This document shows positions 45,581-56,879 of a stretch of 64,000 nucleotides of DNA, piece after piece; positions within the stretch are counted from its first letter, which is position 1; each line of letters begins with the position of its first letter. The translations under genes were made by a program, and so were the position numbers. Source of the DNA: Linum tenue (lineage: Eukaryota > Streptophyta > Magnoliopsida > Malpighiales > Linaceae); the NCBI GenBank assembly GCA_946122785.1, contig CAMGYJ010000002.1:56879703-56943702 (forward strand), given 5' to 3'. The notes beneath the pieces were generated by a model that saw nothing but the letters and a program-made list of their open reading frames with translations, was not told the origin of the DNA and made no database searches.

Positions 45581-46914
45581 CATTTAAACGGAGTAAATTT
45601 GCAGATTTGAGCCAAAGAAGGAGATTCGACCTTTGAGACAAAAAAAAAAAAGAGTTCTAGAGATAGAAAATGACGAACAACAAGACCTACGAGTTAACTG
45701 GAGCGCTGATAATACATATCTCTATGAGTATGGATGTGTTGTATTTGGTATTCCTCTCTCTCTCTCTTTGGATTAAACCTCCTTTCACTTAGGTATGAAG
45801 AACCTTAGTTCCATGTGTTACGAATCTTGCTAGTAGTAAATTGATTAGGTTAAGAGAGCTTCATTGATTGATAGTATTAAATTTGACTGTGCGAGATTCA
45901 ATCATTCCACTCCTTTGTACTGGAATTCATTTCAAGTAGTGGAGATCTTTGTGAATTTCCTTAGCATTCATTCCGGTGAAGGTTAGTTGTATGTCGGGTA
46001 TTGTGTTTGATGAGAAGGCTTGGTCAACTTAAGAGATTCCAACCTATTATCGGATCCTTTTAATTAATAGTAAAAAGACCAAAGAAAATTACAACTTGGA
46101 CCTAATTGAGGAGCTAGGAGGACACATACCCGAGTGACTCTTCTCGCTTTTGAAAACTCAACAATTTACCTGTTTTCCTTGTTAATTTCCTTTCTGCATT
46201 TTCACCATAATTTGACTGCTAGATAATAGATATTCAAGAATGTGTAGGTGCGTGGTTCTAGGAGGTGAAAAGACTACTAGTTTGTTATATTTCAGAAGAT
46301 AGTTGATTGACTGTAAAACTTGTTCATGAAAAGATGTTGGAATGTTGATATTCTTTGACCATTTGTTTGATCCATGACTAATTGGCTCCTCGCTTTTTTA
46401 ATGTTCTCTTAATGCTATGTTTTCCCATGTTTTCCTCTGTCCTGTTGGATGAATAAGACTGAGATGATGCTAAAGAAGATGTTGCAGTCGAGGAACCAGA
46501 ACAAGTGATTTTAGCTGCGGTTTTTGAAGAATCAATGAGTCTGGTTGCCGTTTTTACGATTGTAACAGCCCAACAGGTATTGCTAGCTCTTCCTTCAGTC
46601 AAACTATTACACTAGTTGCTATTTTTGAATATCTACTATTGCCAAGTGACATTTTTTGTCCCACATGATTGCAAGTTAGCTATAGTATATGTGCAACTCC
46701 TCCGATTGCCGATATTAGAAGACATGAAATAACATGTTTTTACCTTGACAATTTCTAGGTTTCCATGCATGTTTCATGCATCAGTGATGGTTGCTTGGGA
46801 TAGAGTTCGTGGCATGAAGATTTTGTTTACTAGAAGAAGGATGAAATATCAAAACGTTGACTCTATATAGACTACTTGATGTCGACCATCATATCGTAGA
46901 AGTAAGGATTATAC
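45581..46914. other. Intergenic DNA, one unassigned open stretch
   Basis: At 46460-46580 (plus) an open stretch reads AKEDVAVEEPEQVILAAVFE and ends at CAGGTATT, a donor-like site. It looks like an exon, but I cannot assign it. The rest holds nothing recognised. Confidence 0.25.
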
Positions 46915-47392
46915 GGATAATATGCCTCTCTATTATGATGTTTTATTAAACATGCGCTTTTACTATTTTTTACATCAAACATGCCCCTGTACTTTATAAA
47001 AATTATCAAACATGCACTTTTGTTAAAATTTTCATCCAAAAATCGTTAACCAACGCCGGACTTTGGTTTGGGCGACACAAATGTCGAAAATATCCATAAT
47101 AATTTCACTTTAATTTTTTTTTGGTTCTGTTTTATAGTCAAATAATTCTAATAATTTCACTTTGAAGAGACCCAGGGAAATAAAATGGGGGACAAAACTG
47201 ATATTTTCCCTCCCATTTGCCAATATCGGGTCGTCTAAATCTCACTTCAACCATAATTGATGATATTTTCAATGAAAATTTTAGCAGAAGGACATGTTTG
47301 ATAATTTTGTCAAAGTACAGGGCATGTTTGATGTGAAAAATAGTAGAGGGGCATGTTTGATAAAACGTCATAGTAGAGCGACATATTATACC
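46915..47392. mobile_element. Foldback MITE with ~120-bp inverted ends
   Basis: The left arm (GGATAATATGCCTCTC, then units of ATCAAACATGCCCCT) recurs in inverse at 47270-47392, leaving only ~240 bases in the middle. Each arm holds about three copies of CAAACATG spaced by ~40 bases. No clear target duplication was found. Long arms suggest a MULE-derived MITE, but this is inference. Confidence 0.65.
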
Positions 47393-47579
47393 TATAACCC
47401 TAGAAGTAATAATGAGATAGTTTATTGAGAAGTAGAGATCTAGCTATTACTGTGATGCATATTGTAACTTTATAAAATAATTATTGACTACAAGATTTGA
47501 TACTCTTTAGATTGTTAATAATATTTTGTTATTGGTAATGAGAAAATAAATAATTAATCTTGTATAGGTATTGTAATTT

Positions 47580-47949
47580 GTCATAGGAAAATACTGTGAT
47601 TGTCGGTTTGTAATTAGCCAAAGTAAATTACCGTGACAAGTGATAGACATATAGTCACGGTAAATACCATCTTAAAAGAAGTACATACTGTCTTTAAATG
47701 TATTTTTTTTCTTAGATATGTGCTCCAAAGTTGACATTAGGCACAATGTTTCCTGCGATTAATAGGTACAAATAATCAGGGGAAATTACACCGTGACTAG
47801 TTATAATTAAGTATACAATTAGTCATGGTATACAATTAGTCACGAAACTTTATATTACGGTAAATTTCTCATCACTGAAATCAATAATCAAGGGAAAATG
47901 CTTTTAAATACAGGATTTACCATGATTAAAAGACATTTTCCCTGTAGTG
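47580..47949. mobile_element. CACTA-type remnant, right end only
   Basis: On the minus strand, 47949 starts CACTACAGGGAAAATG, the classic terminus of CACTA/En-Spm elements. Motifs such as AATTACCGTGAC and AGTCACGG recur to the left as subterminal repeats. The left end is degenerate (ATAGGAAAATACTGTG, ~47583), and no 3-bp duplication is clear. Confidence 0.45.
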
Positions 47950-48390
47950 CATGTAAAACGAGACTCAGAATCTTATATCAATATGTAAAAGGAAGTTAAG
48001 CAATTACAAAGAAGAAGGAACATATACAAATAGTTGACGTGAGACGGACCAATTTTTATAAGCAGACGACCACTTGAGTCATTAGGTCGACCTATGAGCC
48101 ATCAGGTCGACAACTTGTTGATCGTAACAGAACATACAATAGTTTATACAGTCTACCACATATGCTTATAGGTCAATCATTTTTTCCAAGCCATGGTGAT
48201 CATTTGCAGATGACCGTAATAAAGTTTGAATCATTGTAGAGAATATCACTTATAATGAAGAACTATAGATGAGTGGCATTATGGTGAGATATCCATTACT
48301 AGTAAGGTAGTAAATATGAATTTGAAATATGAAATTAGTGCGCAAAATTTCAATTTGCAAACAATAAATTTATTTTTGATTATTTTAAAC

Positions 48391-48650
48391 AACTAGCTTT
48401 TTACCCGACCCATTGGTCGGATGAATTTAGTTTTATTTATTATATTTTTATATTAATTTATTTTTTCATATTTTCAAATAATTTGGGATCGTCTAAATAA
48501 TTTATTAGTGGGTGGAAACTAATATTTGTGCGAATTATTGATTGTAACATTAGTTAGTTTATAAGTATTTGTATTGATCATGCTAATATGCTATCGCTTA
48601 CTGTTATCTATATATTTTTTTACATCTAAGAAAAAAATCACTTCCTATTG
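48391..48650 (+). repeat. Dispersed AT-rich repeat with a CCGACC/GGTCGG hairpin
   Basis: It starts near ACTAGCTTTTTACCCGACC. The hairpin CCGACCCATTGGTCGG is at 48405-48420. It matches 27612-27830 and, for the first part, 27958-28060. It has no coding capacity, and the type of element is unknown to me. Confidence 0.5.
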
Positions 48651-49884
48651 TTAGAATAAATTACTTAAAAAATATTTCTTCATAAAATTTGATATTATTC
48701 ACTTATTTTTCTATTATATCCATGAAAATAAAATAATTAAGCATTAAAGTATTAATTATAAACTCCAAGGGATTTTCCCTATTAGTAATTTGGAGGGATA
48801 AAAATTTATCAAATAAAGGATTCAAATTTTATGGTCGACAACCATTAGGTACTAATTGAGAAAATACAAAATTATTAACTAATAATTCACTTTTAAATAA
48901 TATATATCTCCAAAAGCAGTTGTGGTTGTTAATAGCTAACATTAATGTATACGGATAGTACAATTGTGTTATAATGGACATATCTGAAATATTCCAATTA
49001 TTTCTTCAAAATTTTAATTAAATAAGGCACTCTATAGTTCAAACATACAATCATTTGTTGTGAAAATAAAGTTTCTGAAAAAGATTCATGATTTTCGGAA
49101 ATCAATATGGATTTTTTATAATTGATTTTGGTGTTGCCTTTGATATCTAAAAGTCAACACTTATAGATTTGTCTACTATGTCATTTGAAAGATTCTAAAA
49201 ATTTATAACAAATATGTACCACCAACAAATAAAAACTTTTTTGTCAAAAATTTGTGTGCCCATAAATTTGTTCTTAGCTTTGTGCTCGGCTTTTAGCTCG
49301 ATAGTATAACATATGCTAAATTTACGACAGTCCTTGTGTCTGCCACCTATTTCATAGCATATTAGGTTTCGAGTATCCACAAATATTAGTACGCTTTCAA
49401 CAATTATGTTTATAGTTACACGTATACTAACATTATGAAGTAAAAATTTACAACAATAAATAACTATAATAAAGAAAATTAATTAAAAAGAATACCATCC
49501 GTAAAGCTCAAGAATTATTAGTGAATTAGTTGGTAATCTATTATCCTCTTGCAAAAAAATGGACAATTACATTATGCTCATCGCTATTTTTGGAAGGTCA
49601 GATGATCAACAATAAAAGTCGGGGAATTTCAAGAAGATTCCCAAAGATGTTTCCCTCCCTCCAGGCAAATGATCGACTTTGCTTTTGCTAGTAGAGAATG
49701 GAGCTGTTATACCTGCATAAAACAATGTCTCTTGAAATAGTGTTTATTTTCAATAACTTGCACAATTCCAAATTGATTCATAGGTCAACGCGATCACATA
49801 TTTTATTGACTTATCTGTTGATCATTATAATTAGAAGCAACAAATAAAATGAAAAGCATAGTGATAAAGATGACTATTAATACC
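48651..49884. other. AT-rich intergenic DNA, nothing recognised
   Basis: No open frame with a family signature. A frame at 49195-49380 (minus) is composition-neutral and unassigned. Confidence 0.4.
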
Positions 49885-50085
49885 ATAGACCGATAGACGC
49901 ATCCCTCTTCGCTACTTTCTGTTGGCAACTATGGAAAAATAGAAACCTCTGGGCCTTCGAGAGACTATTGGCGCCGGCAACCCAGTTAGCCTACCAAATC
50001 CGGCAAATGCGAGTGCAGATTGATCAATCTTCCAGGAGGATTGGGCAGGTTCTCGAGGAGGCTACAGAGCGGGTGGAAAGGGGAA
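49885..50085 (+). pseudogene. LINE ORF2 fragment
   Basis: One plus-strand frame reads FCWQLWKNRNLWAFE and continues LAYQIRQMRVQIDQS. This is the W.LWK.RN...FE linker between the zinc-binding tail and RNase H of plant L1-type LINEs. Only ~65 codons remain, and no tail or duplication was found. The GC-rich stretch that follows (50145-50275, GGGCGATT/GCCCAG repeats) may be part of another decayed element. Confidence 0.6.
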
Positions 50086-50275
50086 ATAGAATAGGGTTTG
50101 GGATTTTCACAAAAAGGCAACAATTTCCCCTTTATTAGTTGTTCTGGGCGTCGCCCACCAAAGTGAAAACGCGTCTCCGAGTGCCCAGGTGCCTAGATCA
50201 ATCGCCCAGAGCTAGACTGGGCGATTTCCTTCTGCCCAGCTATTAATCGCGCCTAGGCGAGAGATTAATCGCGTC

Positions 50276-51199
50276 TTCTTGAACACTGAATAAAAGTGGA
50301 CCAAACAAAGACATTACATCCAACTCCTTTCAGTTCCATCTTAACACAGTATCGGAGGCATGTACTATTATTATACAAATGATCTTACGCTCTCAATTAG
50401 GAACTAAACGAAGGTTAAATGCTTAATTGGCAAACTAAATCGATGAACCTAGTGATCTTAAAGAAAAAATTAATGATCACATGATTTCTTGAACCAAACT
50501 ACTAAAGGAAAAAAAGAAAAAAGAGACCGTACATTAGCATAAGAACTCAACAAATTACTTATAAGAACTAATGACATAAGGAAAATGTAAACTCAAACCG
50601 TTCTTCCGAAGGTCATGGATTAAATCATTAGTTGTCGATTACATAGCCTAAACTGCAAGTTATATCCAAAATAGAGGCAATTTAGAAACAAAAAAGTTAG
50701 ATAAGAAAGTCGTGAAACACAGAAAAATTGAGTGAACAAAGTGGGAAGTATTGCTTTCAATTAAGCTTGATTATGTTGACATAAAGCAGGCACACATTGA
50801 CGTTGGAAACCTAAACAAAAAGCTTAAAAAGTGGCAAGAGAATTCTTCCCTTGAGGTTCAAATATAGCCTACCTATATGAGTAGAGCCAAGTAATTACCA
50901 TGATTCCATTGTACACATACCATCTCACAACCAACTGCTGCTAATGCTCTGGTCCGTTCCAAACCTCACCTGCTCATATCTCCAATACCATATCACGAAA
51001 CCAAGAATTATACACAACTAAAAGATCCAATAAGGAGAGTAACTTAGCATGGAACTTTGTGACGGGGGCAAATTCTATGGTCAGTATTAAGCTGTGCAAA
51101 TTATATCACCTCTGCAAAGCTCACTACTTCCAGTAGTTTCTCATAGAACCAGCTACCGTCCTAATCCCTTCCTTCCTTCCCAGGGTCAGAGTGTGAAAA
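50276..51199. other. Intergenic DNA upstream of the PsbW-like fragment
   Basis: No gene is recognised. The last ~80 bases are pyrimidine-rich (CCTTCCTTCCTTCCC), like a 5' leader. Confidence 0.4.
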
Positions 51200-51656
51200 A
51201 TGGCGTCCATCTCCGCCAAAACCACAGCTTCTTCCTTCATCCATGCATCTCTCCGTCGCAACCCCTCTCTAGGGATTTCCTCCGCCCCAGTTCTCGGTGA
51301 GTACTCTTGACGCCCCCCTCCCCTGAAATTCACAATTTCCTCTGGCTTTTATCAATTCAGCTTGGGGGAACCAAGAAATTGAATCGATTGGGTGATATGC
51401 AGGGCTGCCGTTGATGGCGAAGAGAGGGAGAGTGGTGAAGTGCTCGGCGGAAGGAAACGGAAAAACGGCAGCGGGTGGGAGAAGAAGGGGATGATGAGCG
51501 CTTCGCTGATGGCGGCGGTGGCCGTAGCAGCTGCGTCGAGCCCAGCGGCGATGGCTCCTCAACGGATGCGAGTAGCTGGAGCGATTTGTAGCGACCTTCT
51601 AGAGGTTGAAGCAGAGAAGAAAGAAGAAGCAGGGTTCGTGGCGGCGGGGTAGACGG
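51200..51656 (+). pseudogene. psbW: PsbW-like photosystem II subunit gene, frameshifted and lacking its mature part
   Basis: Exon 1 (51200-51296) starts MASISAKTTASSF and ends SSAPVLG. A GT..AG intron (51297-51402) joins it in frame to LPLMAKRGRVVKCSAEG. This is the chloroplast transit peptide of nuclear-encoded PsbW, with its usual VLGLP.MAK.G.V.CS block. A one-base shift around 51475-51488 then sends the frame into TGA at 51492. The next frame continues with SASLMAAVAVAAASSPAAMA, the thylakoid-targeting segment, ending in the AMA processing site. The mature protein, with its single membrane helix, does not follow; unrelated sequence runs to TAG at ~51650. So only the targeting half survives. 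If expressed it could not build into photosystem II. I cannot exclude that a real gene has diverged oddly. Confidence 0.68.
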
Positions 51657-53169
51657 TGGTGGCGGCGGCAGTAGTTGTGCTTCTCGCCGCCGGAAGGGAA
51701 AGCCTCGATCGTCGACAACCTCTTCGCCACGGAGATCGTTCGCTGCACTCCCAAACGCGATCTCCTCAGTCGCAGCAGAAGCGGGCCGTCACTGCTTTCC
51801 GCCACTGACCACCAAAACGTCTGGTCGTCTTCCCATGAACTCAGCAACAGCCGGCCGTCAGCGCCTTCCTCCGCTGAACACGAAACCGTGACGCCCTCTT
51901 ACCAGAATTTTCCGATGGAAACTGATTCTCCTCCTGTCCTGCGGGTAGGCAAAAGAATAACGTGGGAACCCAGTAGAAAAGGTGGTATTTCAGCCAAGCG
52001 AAAATTAAATGAAAAATAAATAATAACTAAATGATAACGTGGGAAACCAGGAGAAAAAAGTGGGTAGTGGACGATTCTTAGTTCTGCAATCTGGCGGGGA
52101 GTTATATTTTTTTCCCGCTCAACACCCTGCCACATCAGCTTCTTAAAATCACTCTATGGACAGGAAAATTTGAATGGGGGTGGCAGTTTTACTTTTCAGC
52201 TATAAATTATACTGTTGATATGTGTGTGAATTAATGACATTTATTTGTCGTATTTTTTTATAAAAATGGACACTCTCTGCGTTGAATCGTGACTTTCCCA
52301 TTGCAAATAGGTGTCTGAACCCCTAACATCATAGATAGTTCAGTAAACAATTGTACTGGCTGGAGTTTATATCAGTTCCTCTTCATAAAGAAAAAACCTT
52401 AAATTATAGTTCTAAACTTACAATATCTATAATGACAAGGTTAAGGAAACCGTATCAAAGGTTATACCGGAATAATGAGTGGTGGGGTATTTTGTATCAA
52501 AATTGTGATTTAATCATGATTGAATCATTTCCTATCGCTATAACCATCTACCATTTTGAGTTCGGTATCTGATATTTCCAGTCCGACAGGCCGGTACGAT
52601 AAAGTTTCCTAATGCATCCTTGTTCAATGTAGCTCAATCTACCTTTAGGATGTTAGAGATATAAATTAAATGCCATGTTGATATAATGATGAAAAAAATT
52701 AGATTTTTCCATGCATGTTCTTCGATCGCATGGCAAGCACTCCATTGTGGTTTTAGTTCCATGTTTCAGTGATTTTTCATTGGGGTCAAAACTCAAGTCT
52801 GATGCTCAATTCCCTCCGCAATATGGAAGACCATGTCGGAGGAATCGGCTATAGCCATGTGGAACAGATGGACAGAACTGTAGAAGTCAAACCCTTAAAG
52901 TTGTCTGAGACTACTTGTTTTGATTTATTTTTATTATGGCACTAAAACAAAGAAGAGAAAGGGAATAACGCTGACACAAACACAAAAGAAGAGAAAGGAA
53001 ATAACGGTGAAGAAGTCCACCAGTTTACTGCCGCGTGAGTCTCCTGCCCACAAAATGGATCCAATATGGCAAAGCAATGCCTAGATTCGATCGGCCCACA
53101 CTAAAATATTTTCATCTACACTTGACAAAAAGTTAATTGAAAACATGGAAATTTTTTAGACTCGTCTTA
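51657..53169. other. Downstream of the PsbW fragment, no gene recognised
   Basis: An open frame at 51675-52019 shows no known family. An ACCGGTATC-like and GGTACGATAAAG stretch near 52450-52610 may be a decayed element. Nothing else is seen. Confidence 0.35.
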
Positions 53170-53229
53170 TGTGACAATCCAGACACCAAATCGATAATAT
53201 AAGATAATAGACTCTTATATATAAGTGTC

Positions 53230-54195
53230 GGGTTAATTGCATGGTTGATTACTGTGTTTACAAAAAAAAAACGTTCATATTTGGTCACTCCAAATATTTA
53301 AATTCATTAGTGGTCACTCGAATTAGTTAAATGGTTCAAGTTTAGTCACTCTCCGTTAGTCTCCGTCAGTTTCGTTAACACCGTCAGTCAATTGCTGACG
53401 TGGCTAACAGAAGTGCTAACTCAACCAATTTTAACCCGCCACATCACCAAACCCGACCCATTAGTTGCTTTAACCTAGACACCACAACTCCAATTGGTCA
53501 GAAATGTATGTTTGGCAACGAAGAGATAAGGAAAAGCTACAAATCGAAATACCTTATCGAATCTCCTGTCTCGAAAAATTTCAAGCAATCGGTCTTGAAC
53601 TCGGCAACGATGTCTCTTTCCGCAATCGCCAATCTCCCGAGCGCCTCCATCGCAGCTTTTCTAGCATCCCAACCCTGATTGCTGAGAAATTCGGTCAAGC
53701 ATTTCATGAGGCCGTTCATCCCATTGTATCCCCTGACTCCTCCTCCCGCTCCAATCACACTTCTAGAACGACCAAACCGGCGCACTAGGCCTTGTACGCG
53801 TCGTTCTACATCAGCCTCTCGAGCCTAGGAACCAACGCTATGCAGAGCCGGCCGGGATCCAGATCCGCCGCCGAATTGATCGCCGAGGCCAGACAGAAAG
53901 CGGATCTGACTTGCGCTCGGAGGATTGGGTAAAGATTGCGAAGGGCTGGGTTGTAGAGATGATGTGGCGGGTCGGATTTGGTGACGTGGCAGGTTAAAAT
54001 TGGGTGAGTCAGCACTTCTGTTAGCCACGTCAGCAATTGACTGACGATGTTAACGGAAACTGACGGAGACTAGCGGAGAGTGACTAAACTTGAACCATTT
54101 AACTAATTCGAGTGACCACTAATGGATTTAAATATTTCGAGTGACCAAATATGAACGTTTTTTGCAAACTCAGTGACTAACCATGCAATTAATCC
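53230..54195. mobile_element. Pack-MULE inserted in LTR 1 of the TRIM array
   Basis: The 966-bp element has ends GGGTTAATTGCATGG and (inverse) GGATTAATTGCATGG. Inverted repeats extend ~230 bases inward, through the TTTGGTCACTC stretch, AGTCACTCTCCG, CAGTCAATTGCTGACG and GGCTAACAGAAGTGC. Flanks TATAAGTGTC (53220-53229) and TATAAGCAAC (54196-54205) agree at 7 of 10 bases. The intact LTRs downstream show TATTAGTGTCC at this site, which confirms the insertion point. The middle is GC-richer and carries part of a host gene. Confidence 0.85.
53537..54000 (-). pseudogene. Captured TORTIFOLIA1/SPIRAL2-like gene fragment
   Basis: On the minus strand, 53998-53806 encodes RSAFCLASAINSAADLDPGR, then ALVPRLERLM. 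After a frame change, 53785-53537 encodes SRSVIGAGGGVRGYNGMNGL, then LTEFLSNQGWDARKAAMEAL, GRLAIAERDIVAEFK and CLKFFE. This fits the N-terminal HEAT-repeat region of plant TORTIFOLIA1/SPIRAL2-like microtubule-binding proteins, which have ..WATRKAAA..L..LA.. and ..EFK..CL..FE. in that order. A stop and at least one frameshift break it, and introns are not visible, so it may be one exon. It lies between the inverted repeats of a MULE, the arrangement of a Pack-MULE gene capture. The family call is from memory of the motif order and should be checked. Confidence 0.7.
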
Positions 54196-54580
54196 TATAA
54201 GCAACAAATCAATTATTAGTACGAGGCCTTTTAGGGAAGACACCCAAGAGTAAAACCATACGAGCTTGGCCCAAAGTGGACAATATCAAACTAATGGAGC
54301 GGCCCGATTTCAACAAGTGGTATAAGAGCCTGGTTTTGGTTCGGGGAGGTGGACGTCAGTTTGGTGGGATTCTCATTCGGTGACCTCGGGATTTGAGATC
54401 CGCGTCTGTTTGGTGGATCTAAGAGAGATCCACGTTTGTTTGGCATATCAAAGAGAGTTCTAGGTCTGGAAAAATCCTTGTACCGAGAAGCTCATCGATA
54501 CAAAGTGTCTGACGGATCAAGATAATCGCTGAGGCGAGGATACAAAATTTGTGGTCCTTGTCTTGAGGGGAGGATTGTTA

Positions 54581-54751
54581 TGTGACCATCCAAGTACCAC
54601 ATCGGTAAACAAGGGAAGAAACCATTGTATATAAGTGTCCACATAGCCCAATTAGTATGAGGCCTTTTGGTGAAGACACCCAAAATTATAACCGTGCGGG
54701 TTTGGCCCAAAGTGGACAATATCATACTAATGGAGCGGCCCGATTTCGACA
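54581..54751 (+). repeat. LTR 2 of the TRIM array
   Basis: 171 bp from TGTGACCATCC to GATTTCGACA; preceded by GGGGAGGATTGTTA and followed by AGTGGTATAAGAGCC. Confidence 0.85.
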
Positions 54752-55016
54752 AGTGGTATAAGAGCCTGGTTTTGGTTTGGGGCGGTGGAAGTCAGTTTGG
54801 TGAGACCCTCATTCGATGACCTCGGGATTTTATATCCGTGTCTGTTTGGTGGATCCTGGAGAGATCCACGTTCTTTTGGCATATCAAAGAGAGTTCTGAG
54901 TCTGGAAAAATTCTTGTACCGAGAAGCTCATCGATACAAGGTGTCTGACGGATCAAGATAATCGCTGAGGCGAGGACACAAAATTCGCGATCCTTGTCTT
55001 GAGGGGAGGATTGTTA

Positions 55017-55187
55017 TGTGACAATCCAAGTACCACATCGGTAAACAAGGGAAGGAACCATTGTATATTAGTGTCCACATAGCCCAATTAGTAAGAGACC
55101 TTTTGGTGAAGACACCCAAGAGTATAACTGTGCAGGTTTGACCCAAATTGGACAATATCATACTAATGGAGCGGCCCGATTTCGACA
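55017..55187 (+). repeat. LTR 3 of the TRIM array
   Basis: 171 bp, exactly 436 bases after LTR 2, with the same borders. Confidence 0.85.
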
Positions 55188-55452
55188 AGTGGTATAAGAG
55201 CCTGGTTTTGGTTAGGGGCGATGGACGTCAGTTTGGTGGGACCCTCATTTGATGAACTCGGGATTTCAGATCTGTGTTTGTTTGGTGGATCCAGGAGAGA
55301 TCCACGTTTGTTTGGCATATCAAAGAGAGTTCTGAGTCTGGAAAAATCGTTTTACCGAGAAGCTCATCGATACAAGGTGTCTGACGGATCAAAATAATCG
55401 CTGAGGAGAGGACACAAAATTCGTGGTCCTTGTCTTGAGGGGAGGATTATTA

Positions 55453-55623
55453 TGTGACAATCCAAGTACCACATCGGTAAACAAGGGAAGGAACCATTGT
55501 ATATTAGTGTCCACATAGCCCAATTAGTACGAGGCCTTTTGGTGAAGACATCCAAGAGTAAAACCGTGCGGGTTTGGCCCAAAGTGGACAATATCATACT
55601 AATGGAGCGGCCCGATTTCAACA
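55453..55623 (+). repeat. LTR 4 of the TRIM array
   Basis: 171 bp, exactly 436 bases after LTR 3. The interior after it diverges and ends near 55850, so the last unit is incomplete. Confidence 0.85.
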
Positions 55624-55850
55624 AGTGGTATAAGAGCCTTGTTTTGGTCGGGATGGTGGACGTTAGTTTGGTGGGACCCTCATTCGGTGACCTCAGAATT
55701 TGAGATCCGCGTATGTTTGGTGGATCCAGGAGAGATCCACGTTTGTTTGGCATATCAAAGAGAGTTCTGCGTCTAGGAAAATTCTTGTACCGAGAAGCTC
55801 ATCCATGAAGGGTATCTGACGAATCAAGATAATCCTCTGGGAAAATCCTT

Positions 55851-56599
55851 GTACCGATAAACTATTAATATAATGTCATAAACAACTGATCTCAGTAACT
55901 TGATTAATTGAAAGAGTCCGTATCTCATATCACTTACTCATAAAGATCGGTCAAGTACTTCAAGAAAATCATATCAAATTCACTAAAAGTTTTTGGCTAA
56001 ATTACTCAATAGCTTTGCTTGGTTTACAAGATATTTCCTCAAGTTAAAGCTTAGATCTGGCCTGCCTCTAGAATTCATTTAGAGATGCTTGGTACATGTG
56101 TGGTTATATATATCCAATAAAAACATCAAAAGTAATCGCATAATGGCCGGAGTCCAGGTACAGGAATGCATGCCCCAGCATGATGTGACATTGTGACTTC
56201 ACTAGTCGCCCAAAGGAAGGCACTTACTCCACATCAACATGTGTATGTTTAGCCCATTTGGGTTAGCGTTACATATTTGCTTAGAAGTCAAGTTAGTTTA
56301 TCATGTTTTCTACTTCTAGGATCATGTGGATTATATTTGTTAGTATTTGTTGAGTTTATTGGCTAGAGTTATGCACTAATGGTTTGGTTTATCGAAAGAA
56401 TGAAGGTGTATTTTTTTCCTTGTTCCAACTTTTATCGTGGTACAGAGGTCTAAGCGAGACAGAGAATTGAAAAAGCTGGATAATTGACTATGGGAATTAC
56501 GAGAATAACAAGTGACGTTGTTTCATATTCTTGTGAGATACAAAAGTTCATTGTGTTTGTATGTGTTTGAGAGAGCGAGTCAAATCATGAGGGAAATAA
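55851..56599. other. Flank of the TRIM array and probable 5' end of a decayed copia
   Basis: ATCGTGGTACAGAGGTCTAAG at ~56437 resembles a degenerate tRNA-Met primer site and lies ~190 bases before a copia gag remnant. If so, the 5' LTR should lie between ~56100 and 56430, but no second LTR was found to confirm it. Confidence 0.35.
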
Positions 56600-56879
56600 G
56601 TTTTCTTTTTGGTTCTATATCCCTAAATTTGATGGAGATTACTATCATTGACCTTGTGTATATATGGAGAGTTTACTCATGTCTAACGAGTACCAGACAA
56701 TTGTGCAAGATTCTTTGAAGGAAGCTGTAGAAGGGAAACAGTAGCCAACTGCTTAAAAGAATGCCTTGGAGGAGAATAAATGGAAGGACCTGAAATCCCA
56801 GAACTATATGTTTACTTCGATTAATACGAGCATGTTGAGGACTATTAGTCAAAAGGCTAGAACTAAGCGACTATGCAAC

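Larger units (their letters stand above)
53170..55850 (+). mobile_element. Tandem TRIM-like array: four LTRs and three full internal segments, 436-bp period
   Basis: 171-bp LTR-like units start TGTGACAATCC and end GATTTCGACA or GATTTCAACA. LTR 1 is 53170-53229 plus 54206-54315, split by a Pack-MULE; LTR 2 is 54581-54751, LTR 3 is 55017-55187 and LTR 4 is 55453-55623. Each is followed one base later by TGGTATAAGAGCCTGG, one base off the usual tRNA-Met primer site. A 265-bp non-coding segment comes next, ending in a purine tract CTTGAGGGGAGG just before the next LTR. The fourth internal segment is cut at ~55850. Short LTRs, a primer site, a purine tract and no genes define TRIM elements. The alternation of LTR and interior is what unequal or LTR-LTR recombination makes. 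Confidence 0.85.

Noticed and set aside
46915..47392. 9-bp target duplication for the foldback element
   Set aside because: The flanks GGATTATAC and TATAACCCT do not match under any border I tried, so no duplication is claimed.
54235..55850. CRISPR-like or satellite array
   Set aside because: The 436-bp unit resolves into LTR, primer site, interior and purine tract, so it is a retroelement array; spacing and unit size do not fit CRISPR.
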